Shown here piece by piece: positions 1-5,122 of a DNA stretch of 5,746 nt. The position numbers and the translations under genes are program-made. Every line of letters begins with the position of its first letter. The stretch's first letter is position 1. The notes beneath the pieces are model-generated. The model was not told where the DNA came from. It did no database searches and saw nothing but the letters and a program-made list of their open reading frames with translations. Source of the DNA: an uncultured Bartonella sp. (lineage in GTDB: Bacteria; Pseudomonadota; Alphaproteobacteria; Rhizobiales; Rhizobiaceae); contig CAMLON010000049.1 in assembly GCA_946481695.1 (NCBI GenBank), positions 1 through 5,746 of the forward strand. The letters are read 5' to 3'.

Positions 1-262
1 GAGCATCCGTCTTGGTGGTAAAAAGGATAAGACGGCGGTTTTCGGCCTTTTGCTCGGTCAGAAAATGTTGCCAATCAATGTGCCGCTTCAATGTTGCAAT
101 TTCGAGGTAATCCATGCCCGCACGTTTCAAATGGCGGTCGGAAAGGTCAAAACCGGCGGGTTCGATAATGTCGACAGGCACACCGAAACAGGCGCCCAAA
201 CGCAAAATTGTTCCGGTGTTTCCCGCAATATCAGGCTGAAAAAGTGCAATATGAAGTGTCAT
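1..262 (-). CDS. trmL: tRNA (cytidine/uridine 34-2'-O)-methyltransferase TrmL, N-terminal part
   Basis: TrmL is a cytoplasmic SPOUT-class enzyme that uses S-adenosylmethionine to methylate the ribose 2'-OH of the wobble nucleotide 34 in certain leucine tRNAs. Only the first 87 codons are in the window; the C-terminal half, with most of the SAM-binding knot, lies beyond base 1. The protein starts MTLHIALFQPDIAGNTG. The motif NTGTILR (residues 15-21) followed by a Phe-Gly-Val-Pro strand and IIEPAGF (32-38), then DRHLKRAGMDY (42-52), matches the YibK/TrmL pattern (typically NTGNIIR and DKRLRRAGLDY). The family is about 150-160 residues, so roughly half is present. The ATG at 262-260 is the only plausible start: an in-frame TAA lies four codons upstream (274-272) with no ATG, GTG or TTG between. 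The Shine-Dalgarno is weak. It is transcribed away from the exporter gene. The family is confident; the exact substrate is inferred from it. Confidence 0.9.
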   Translation of the reverse strand, partial: MTLHIALFQPDIAGNTGTILRLGACFGVPVDIIEPAGFDLSDRHLKRAGMDYLEIATLKRHIDWQHFLTEQKAENRRLILFTTKTDA

Positions 263-290
263 GACCGTTGATTAGGCTTGTCACCCTGCC

Positions 291-296
291 ATTGTA
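291..296 (-). promoter_or_regulatory. possible -10 element for trmL
   Basis: Read on the minus strand these bases are TACAAT, five of six matches to the TATAAT consensus, about 30 bases before the trmL start codon. No good -35 hexamer stands 16-18 bases upstream (the nearest, TTGAAT, is only 13 bases away), so this is a tentative assignment based on position and one hexamer. Confidence 0.25.
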
Positions 297-559
297 AAGG
301 GGAGCGGGCATTCAAAAACCTTGACGAATCGATCAATCCTCAAAAATTTGAACGTCCCGTCGATTTGTTTGCTTTCGCGCATCATCTTTCTATGCAAATT
401 GTCGTTCGTCGCGAAATGTGAAAACGTCTTTCTTTGCAAACAATATTGGATTTTTTTTGAAGCGCAAAATTTTGAATGGGAAAAGTTTATATGCCTGTTT
501 CCGCTCTTGAAGCGGAAAAATGAAAAATTATCTTGGGGAAGCGAACTTGAGTGAGGCAT

Positions 560-590
560 CCGGTTTTATTGGCGTCATCAAACCGGTTTT
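560..590. repeat. inverted repeat with 7-base arms followed by T4
   Basis: The arms CCGGTTT (560-566) and AAACCGG (580-586) are perfectly complementary around a 13-base loop, and TTTT follows at 587-590. On the plus strand this resembles a weak intrinsic terminator, but no plus-strand gene precedes it. It could end a short unannotated transcript or be a protein-binding palindrome. The right arm also belongs to the self-complementary AAACCGGTTT (580-589). Confidence 0.4.
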
Positions 591-632
591 CATATGTCTT
601 TTTTTAAAAAGAGTATCTTTGCCCCCCCAACA

Positions 633-671
633 AAAGTCAAAATTGAACGAAAGTCAAAATTGAACGAAAGT
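633..671. repeat. 17-base tandem direct repeat, 2.3 copies
   Basis: The unit AAAGTCAAAATTGAACG occurs perfectly at 633-649 and 650-666, followed by a partial third copy AAAGT (667-671). The array ends about 175 bases before the exporter start. A period of 17 is not a multiple of three and the region is non-coding. It could be a pair of binding sites for a regulator of the downstream gene or a replication-slippage duplication; the sequence does not decide between them. Confidence 0.85.
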
Positions 672-787
672 GGTCATCAGGCAAAGTGCGGACTTTGAAA
701 AATTTGCCCTCTTATGGCAGAAAAGGAATACCGCAATTCTACCGAATGCAACACATTAACGTCAAAATCGTTGCATTTATGACGCGT

Positions 788-817
788 TCCGGTTTTACCG
801 GACACACACTACCGGAC
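788..817. repeat. short hairpin plus repeated ACCGGAC upstream of exporter
   Basis: TCCGGT (788-793) and ACCGGA (797-802) form a perfect 6-base stem with a 3-base loop. A second ACCGGAC copy at 811-817 repeats the right arm (797-803) with a 14-base period, so the left arm could pair with either copy. The element ends 18 bases before the exporter's ribosome binding site and would lie in the 5' leader if transcription starts upstream of it. A regulatory role is inference. Confidence 0.4.
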
Positions 818-834
818 AGCTAAAAAGCAATAAC

Positions 835-840
835 GAGGAG
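835..840 (+). promoter_or_regulatory. ribosome binding site of the ABC exporter gene
   Basis: GAGGAG is a strong Shine-Dalgarno match seven bases before the ATG at 848 and fixes the start of the exporter. It is the best ribosome binding site in the window. Confidence 0.75.
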
Positions 841-847
841 CTCGACC

Positions 848-2686
848 ATGTTTGGATGGTTTGAACGAAGATTGAACGCTTTTCCCGAAAAGGAGCTCAA
901 AAGACCGCCACAAAACCTTTTGGGATTTTGCCTTTATTATACGCAAGGCGTTTGGCCGTGGTTGATCTTCATGGCAATTTTTACAGCCTTGATCGCTGTC
1001 ACAGAAGTTTCGCTCTTCGGTTTTTTGGGAAGTATTGTCGATTGGCTCAATGCCAATTCGCGGGCAACATTTTTCGAAACACAAGGTGTAAAACTTGCAC
1101 TCATTGGTGTGTTGGTCGTTCTCATCCTGCCATTTTTTGTCACCATGCACAGTATGGTGATGCATCAGACATTGCTTGGCAATTATCCGATGCGGATACG
1201 CTGGCTTGTGCATCGTTATCTGCTTGGCCAATCCATGAGCTTTTTCCAGAACGAGTTTTCCGGTCGCATATCGGCAAAAGTCATGCAAACGGCCTTGTCG
1301 GTGCGTGAAACGGTGATGAAGCTTTTTGACGTTTTAAATTATGTGATTGTCTATTTCCTCGGCACATTGGTGATTGCCGCCTCATCCGACTGGCGGCTGA
1401 TGGTGCCGTTTCTTTTGTGGATTATCAGCTATATCGGGCTGCTTAAATATTTTATTCCTAAATTGCGCGACGCATCCGAAGCGCAGGCTGATGCGCGTTC
1501 GCTAATGACCGGACGGGTTGTTGATTCTTATACCAATATTGCAACCGTCAAACTGTTTTCCCACCACGCAAGAGAGGAAAGCTTTGCCCGCGAAGGGTTC
1601 GAGCATTTTCAGGGCACGGTTTATAAACAGATGCGGCTTATCTCGAAATTTTCGATCAGCGTTTATGTGTCGAACTGTATTCTATTGTTTGTTGTGGGGG
1701 CGCTCGGTATCTGGCTATGGCAGCAGGATGCCATTCTTGTCGGCGCTGTTGCGGTCAGCATCGGCCTTGTCTTGCGGCTCAATGGCATGGCGCAATGGAT
1801 TATGTGGGAAATGGCGGCACTTTTTGAAAATATCGGCATTGTCGAAGACGGGATGCATTCGATTGCACAGGATAGAATCGTTGAAGACAAGAAGGACGCC
1901 AAAAAACTTGTCGTCAAAAAAGGCGACATCCGGTTTCAAAATGTCGGCTTCCACTATGGCAAGGGCAAGGGAATCTTGAAAGATTTCAACCTTCATATCG
2001 AGCCTGGTCAAAAAGTAGGTGTAGTCGGACGTTCAGGAGCGGGTAAATCGACACTTGTCAATCTTCTCTTGCGTTTTCACGATGTCGAAGAGGGCGGTAT
2101 ATTGATTGACGGGCAAAATATCGCCGATGTCACACAGGAAAGCTTGCGCGCGGCAATCGGCGTGGTGACACAGGATACCTCGCTTTTACACCGTTCACTG
2201 AAAGACAATATTCTTTATGGCCGTCCTGATGCCAGCAATCGCGAATTGCTTGAAGCGGTGAGGGATGCCGAAGCTGCCGATTTTATCGACAGTCTGCGCG
2301 ACCAGAACGGCAAGACCGGATATGATGCCTTTGTCGGCGAACGCGGCGCGCGCCTTTCCGGTGGCCAGCGCCAGCGCATCGCCATTTCGCGTGTCATGCT
2401 CAAAGATGCGCCGATTCTTATTCTTGACGAGGCAACGTCGGCACTCGACTCGGAAGTGGAAGCGGCCATTCAGGAAAATCTCGCCCGCCTGATGGAAGGA
2501 AAAACTGTTCTTGCCATTGCCCACCGCTTGTCGACAATTGCCGAAATGGACCGCCTCATCGTGATGGATAAGGGCAAAATTGTCGAAGATGGCACGCATG
2601 AAGAATTGCTTTCGAAGCACGGTATCTATGCCCATTTGTGGAACCGGCAGGTTGGCGGGCACCTTGATCTTGACGAAGAGGCTTGA
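848..2686 (+). CDS. ABC exporter, fused membrane and ATPase half-transporter (MsbA/multidrug type)
   Basis: This 612-residue inner-membrane protein should homodimerise and use ATP to export a hydrophobic or amphipathic substrate. The membrane domain (about 30-330) has six likely spans near 34-58, 83-100, 163-180, 184-203, 272-291 and 295-312. The ATPase domain (about 358-600) is complete: A-loop Tyr370, Walker A GRSGAGKS (394-401), Q-loop Gln442, signature LSGGQ (503-507), Walker B ILILDE (523-528, catalytic Glu528), D-loop SALD (531-534) and H-loop His559. Length and domain order are typical of type IV (B-family) exporters. The substrate cannot be read from the sequence: lipid A/phospholipid, drug or peptide export are all possible, and the Atm1-type features that would suggest glutathione-Fe/S export are not evident. 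It stands alone, with long spacers on both sides. The tail ends in an acidic DLDEEA. No damage is seen. Confidence 0.93.
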   Translation: MFGWFERRLNAFPEKELKRPPQNLLGFCLYYTQGVWPWLIFMAIFTALIAVTEVSLFGFLGSIVDWLNANSRATFFETQGVKLALIGVLVVLILPFFVTMHSMVMHQTLLGNYPMRIRWLVHRYLLGQSMSFFQNEFSGRISAKVMQTALSVRETVMKLFDVLNYVIVYFLGTLVIAASSDWRLMVPFLLWIISYIGLLKYFIPKLRDASEAQADARSLMTGRVVDSYTNIATVKLFSHHAREESFAREGFEHFQGTVYKQMRLISKFSISVYVSNCILLFVVGALGIWLWQQDAILVGAVAVSIGLVLRLNGMAQWIMWEMAALFENIGIVEDGMHSIAQDRIVEDKKDAKKLVVKKGDIRFQNVGFHYGKGKGILKDFNLHIEPGQKVGVVGRSGAGKSTLVNLLLRFHDVEEGGILIDGQNIADVTQESLRAAIGVVTQDTSLLHRSLKDNILYGRPDASNRELLEAVRDAEAADFIDSLRDQNGKTGYDAFVGERGARLSGGQRQRIAISRVMLKDAPILILDEATSALDSEVEAAIQENLARLMEGKTVLAIAHRLSTIAEMDRLIVMDKGKIVEDGTHEELLSKHGIYAHLWNRQVGGHLDLDEEA

Positions 2687-2738
2687 AAAATGAGATCGGC
2701 TTTCCTGAAAAGGTTGAAGTCGCGCTGAAAATAGCTAT

Positions 2739-2766
2739 CCGCAGGAAAACAGGTTTTTCGTTGCGG
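2739..2766. repeat. imperfect hairpin after the exporter gene
   Basis: CCGCA (2739-2743) pairs with TGCGG (2762-2766), and GAAAA (2745-2749) pairs with TTTTC (2755-2759), separated by a small internal loop and closed by a 5-base loop. It begins 53 bases after the exporter stop codon. No T run follows, so it is more likely to stabilise a transcript 3' end than to terminate transcription by itself. Confidence 0.35.
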
Positions 2767-2824
2767 GTGGCATGAGCGGAAGCTACGATTTTCTGTCCGG
2801 AAGTTCGTCGATGAAGTTTTGGCA

Positions 2825-2860
2825 GCCGCTCTTCAAATAATTCTATTTATGCCGCTCTTC
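2825..2860. repeat. 10-base direct repeat GCCGCTCTTC, two copies
   Basis: GCCGCTCTTC occurs at 2825-2834 and 2851-2860, a 26-base period. The reverse complement of its last eight bases, GAAGAGCG, occurs at 2970-2977. The copies flank an AT-rich segment and precede the candidate terminator. Function unknown; chance is possible for so short a word. Confidence 0.5.
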
Positions 2861-2861
2861 T

Positions 2862-2903
2862 CCCATGGAATTTTCTTCATGAAATTATCGGCATGGGCTT
2901 TTT
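2862..2903 (+). terminator. candidate intrinsic terminator of the exporter gene
   Basis: CCCATG (2862-2867) pairs with CATGGG (2892-2897) and AATTT (2869-2873) with AAATT (2882-2886), giving a two-part stem with an asymmetric internal loop. One C then TTTTT (2899-2903) follow. Position, about 175 bases after the exporter stop and before the petA promoter region, fits a terminator insulating the two genes. The stem is AT-rich and interrupted, so strength is uncertain. Confidence 0.4.
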
Positions 2904-3163
2904 GGGGGTAAGCTTATTCCACCTGAAAAAAACTGGCTCCAACAAAGCTTTTTAAGTGCCGGAAATAGTGAAGAGCGCTGCAAAAGCGATGAAAAACAAG
3001 AAAGCCGAAACATGTCGCATAGTTTAAACATGTGAGCCATATTTCAAAAACCCATATTTTAAAAGCATTGCAGCGTTTTATGGGCGATAAACGACAAGCT
3101 GCCGTTATTTGAAACAATTGAAGAAAAGTTACTCGTAATAGAAGCAGAAATTGGGCGGGAAAG

Positions 3164-3193
3164 TTGCAAAAACAGTCGCGTTCCGGCTATCAT
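3164..3193 (+). promoter_or_regulatory. candidate sigma-70-type promoter of petABC
   Basis: TTGCAA (3164-3169, four of six to TTGACA) and TATCAT (3188-3193, five of six to TATAAT) are separated by 18 bases, predicting a transcript start near 3200 and a leader of about 90 bases before petA. A weaker alternative is TGGACA (3206-3211), 16 bases, TAAAAA (3228-3233). No clear FNR-like palindrome was found nearby. Confidence 0.4.
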
Positions 3194-3257
3194 TTTTTTA
3201 AAACGTGGACAAATTGGCGCTGTGTGTTAAAAAACATACGTTTGACCAACAGGCACC

Positions 3258-3287
3258 AACCTTTTTCCGACAGGTTAAAAACCTTTT
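3258..3287. repeat. mutually exclusive small hairpins in the petA leader
   Basis: AACCT (3258-3262), AGGTT (3272-3276) and AACCT (3280-3284) can form two alternative 5-base stems sharing the middle arm; TTTT ends at 3287, three bases before the petA ATG. The only purine-rich Shine-Dalgarno-like bases (AGG, 3272-3274) sit in the shared arm. The stems are short, so any control of petA translation is conjecture. Confidence 0.3.
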
Positions 3288-3290
3288 ACA

Positions 3291-3842
3291 ATGAGCAGCG
3301 AAAAGACACGACGCGATTTTCTTTTTCTTGCGACCGGCGTTGCCGGTGCGCTCGGCGTCGGTTCTGTTGCATGGCCATTTATCGACCAATTGCGCCCCGA
3401 TCAGAAAGTATTGGCAAGTGCAACGATAGAAGTTGATGTTTCCGGCATTGAAGAGGGAATGTCGGTCACCGTCAAATGGCGCGGGCAACCGGTGGTCATC
3501 CGCCACCGTACCGAAAAAGAAATTGCAGATGCCCGGAATGTCGATTTGGAAAAGCTCAAAGATAAGGAAGCGGGAAATCCCAATCTTGAAGGGCACCAGC
3601 CGGCCACAGATCTTGCCCGCTCGGCAGGTGAGGGGCGCGAACAATGGCTTGTTCTCATCAATATCTGCACACATCTTGGTTGTGTGCCGCTAGGGCAGTC
3701 GGGTGCTTTTGGCGGCTGGTTCTGCCCCTGTCATGGTTCGGTCTATGATACGGCCGGAAGGGTGCGTTCAGGCCCCGCCAATCGCAACCTCGAAATACCG
3801 CCTTACCGTTTTTTGTCAGATAACGTGTTGCAGATCGGATAG
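3291..3842 (+). CDS. petA: ubiquinol-cytochrome c reductase Rieske iron-sulfur subunit
   Basis: PetA carries the [2Fe-2S] cluster that takes the first electron from ubiquinol at the Qo site of cytochrome b and hands it to cytochrome c1. The 183-residue protein has a twin-arginine leader (KTRRDFLFLATG, 5-16) that runs into the single membrane anchor (about 11-30) and is expected to stay uncleaved after Tat export, leaving the head in the periplasm. Cluster box 1 is CTHLGC (126-131) and box 2 CPCHGS (145-150): ligands Cys126, His128, Cys145 and His148, disulfide Cys131-Cys147. Ser150 and Tyr152, which tune cluster potential in the family, are kept. Two departures are seen: the proline loop reads GPAN (161-164) rather than GPAP, and Val151 replaces the usual His. 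An in-frame TAA at 3276-3278 makes the ATG at 3291 the only near start, though no good Shine-Dalgarno precedes it. First gene of the operon. Confidence 0.97.
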   Translation: MSSEKTRRDFLFLATGVAGALGVGSVAWPFIDQLRPDQKVLASATIEVDVSGIEEGMSVTVKWRGQPVVIRHRTEKEIADARNVDLEKLKDKEAGNPNLEGHQPATDLARSAGEGREQWLVLINICTHLGCVPLGQSGAFGGWFCPCHGSVYDTAGRVRSGPANRNLEIPPYRFLSDNVLQIG

Positions 3843-3847
3843 ATGTG

Positions 3848-5122
3848 ATGACCAAACCCTCATCCTATAATCCGAAATATGCTCTGACACGCTGGCTTGA
3901 CGCAAGGCTACCGATTTTGCGTTTTCTTTATAATCTCGGTGTATCTTTTCCGGTGCCGAGAAATCTCAATTATTTCTATACCTTTGGCGGCATCCTCACG
4001 CTGATGCTGGTATCACAAATTCTAACCGGCATTGTCATGTCGATGCATTATATTCCCGATGTGACATTGGCTTTTGATGCGCGCGAACGCTTTATGCGCG
4101 ACGGCCAGTTCGGGTGGCTCTTCGAGCCTTGGCATGCCGTCGGCTCGTCATTCTTTTTCATTGCAGCCTATATTCATCTCGGCCGTGGCCTCTATTATGG
4201 CTCGCACAAGCGACCGCGCGAACTCATCTGGATTATCGGTGTGCTGATCTATCTGGTGATGATGGCAACCGCATTTTTGGGCTATACACTCGTCTGGGGC
4301 ATGATGTCGACATCGGCAGCTTCGGTCATTTCCGGCCTTTTCAAGGCTATTCCGGTTATCGGCCCCTGGCTTCATGAAACATTATTGGGCGGTTTCAATG
4401 TCGGCCAGCCGACACTCAACCGCTTTTATTCTTTGCATTATCTTTTTCCCTTCATTCTGGTTTTTCTTATCGGTTTGCATATCTGGGCTGTCCACCATGT
4501 CGGGCAGAACAACCCGACAGGCGTAGAGGTGAAATCGCCCTCGGAAACGGTACCGTTCACGCCCTATGCGACGATCAAGGATATTTTTGCAATCAGCGTA
4601 TTTCTGATTTTCTTTGCATGGTTTTTGTTTTTCATGCCCGATTATATGGGCCACCCCGATAATTATATCGCCGGTGACACCATGACCACCTCACCGCATA
4701 TTGTGCCGGAATGGTATTTTCTGCCCTTCTACGCCATGTTGCGCGCTATTACATTCGATTTCGGGCCGATCAGCTCGACATTCGGCGGTGTGCTGGTATT
4801 GATGGCGGCGGTGTTGATCTGGTTATTCGTGCCATGGCTTGACCGCTCGAAAGTGCGTTCTGCGCGCTATCGTCCGGCGTTCAAACTGTTTTATTGGCTC
4901 TTCATTGTAGACGTAGTGGCGCTTGGTACCTTGGGGGCAGCACCCATTACAGAAAGTAGCGTATTCTGGTCGCAGATTGCCACGCTTTATTATTTTGTAT
5001 TTTTCCTCGTCATCATGCCCTTTTTGCCGAAGTTTGAAAAGACTTTGCCGGTTCCTTCTTCCATTAGTGAAGATCTTGAAAAAAGGGAAGCAAAGGCCAA
5101 AACAAGGTGGCGGCTATGGTAA
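3848..5122 (+). CDS. petB: cytochrome b of the bc1 complex
   Basis: This 424-residue integral membrane subunit binds hemes bL and bH and forms the ubiquinol-oxidising Qo and quinone-reducing Qi sites. Eight spans are expected, near 43-64, 97-117, 125-146, 191-211, 243-263, 307-329, 345-364 and 376-393. The heme histidines are His96 and His110 (helix B) and His197 and His211 (helix D), each pair spaced by 13 residues. The Qo motif PEWY (287-290) and Qi-side QNNPTG (220-225) and Lys244-Asp245 are present. Residues 148-158, normally LPWGQMSFWGA, read LVWGMMSTSAA, an unusual change in a Qo-lining segment. The start is ATG 3848, five bases after the petA stop, with CGGA (3836-3839) as a modest Shine-Dalgarno; an in-frame GTG at 3845 is an alternative, and an ATG at 3843 is followed at once by TGA. 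It is not fused to cytochrome c1, unlike fbcH of some Bradyrhizobium relatives. Confidence 0.97.
   Translation: MTKPSSYNPKYALTRWLDARLPILRFLYNLGVSFPVPRNLNYFYTFGGILTLMLVSQILTGIVMSMHYIPDVTLAFDARERFMRDGQFGWLFEPWHAVGSSFFFIAAYIHLGRGLYYGSHKRPRELIWIIGVLIYLVMMATAFLGYTLVWGMMSTSAASVISGLFKAIPVIGPWLHETLLGGFNVGQPTLNRFYSLHYLFPFILVFLIGLHIWAVHHVGQNNPTGVEVKSPSETVPFTPYATIKDIFAISVFLIFFAWFLFFMPDYMGHPDNYIAGDTMTTSPHIVPEWYFLPFYAMLRAITFDFGPISSTFGGVLVLMAAVLIWLFVPWLDRSKVRSARYRPAFKLFYWLFIVDVVALGTLGAAPITESSVFWSQIATLYYFVFFLVIMPFLPKFEKTLPVPSSISEDLEKREAKAKTRWRLW
5104..5110 (+). promoter_or_regulatory. petC ribosome binding site inside petB
   Basis: AAGGTGG lies five bases before the petC ATG at 5116 and within the last codons of petB. 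It supports this start and, with the seven-base overlap, suggests translational coupling. Confidence 0.65.

Larger units (their letters stand above)
263..847. other. divergent intergenic region between trmL and the ABC exporter gene
   Basis: This 585-base AT-rich spacer separates two divergently transcribed genes, so promoters for both should lie here. Open frames of 77 and 92 codons on opposite strands overlap each other around 281-559; neither resembles a known protein or has a good ribosome binding site, and I treat them as chance. Visible structures are an 8-base T run (451-458), a 7-base-stem inverted repeat (560-586), a 7-base C run (622-628), a 17-base tandem repeat (633-671) and a small hairpin just before the exporter gene (788-802). 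I found no convincing sigma-70 promoter pair for the exporter gene and no tRNA or recognised RNA gene. Confidence 0.6.
2687..3290. other. intergenic region between the exporter gene and petA
   Basis: A 604-base AT-rich spacer with no recognisable gene. Open frames are short: a 12-codon one directly after the exporter stop (2690-2728), a 23-codon one starting GTG at 2956, and a 67-codon minus-strand one (2914-3117); none looks like a known protein. The left half holds two hairpins, one a candidate terminator (2862-2903), and a repeated 10-mer (2825-2860). The right half holds a candidate petA promoter (3164-3193) and small inverted repeats in its leader. Remnants of a decayed gene cannot be excluded. 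Confidence 0.55.

Noticed and set aside
281..559. 92-codon minus-strand frame, overlapped by a 77-codon plus-strand frame (321-554)
   Set aside because: They lie on opposite strands of the same AT-rich spacer, have odd composition, no recognisable family and no good ribosome binding site.
622..628. C7 run as a phase-variable switch
   Set aside because: It is short, lies about 220 bases from the nearest start and is not placed between promoter elements that I can recognise.
809..1288. 159-codon minus-strand frame
   Set aside because: It is antisense to the clear ABC exporter; its composition (rich in His and Cys) is that of a shadow frame.
848..2686. Assignment of the exporter as MsbA or Atm1 specifically
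   Set aside because: The motifs seen are common to all B-family exporters; neither lipid A nor glutathione-metal binding residues could be established by eye.
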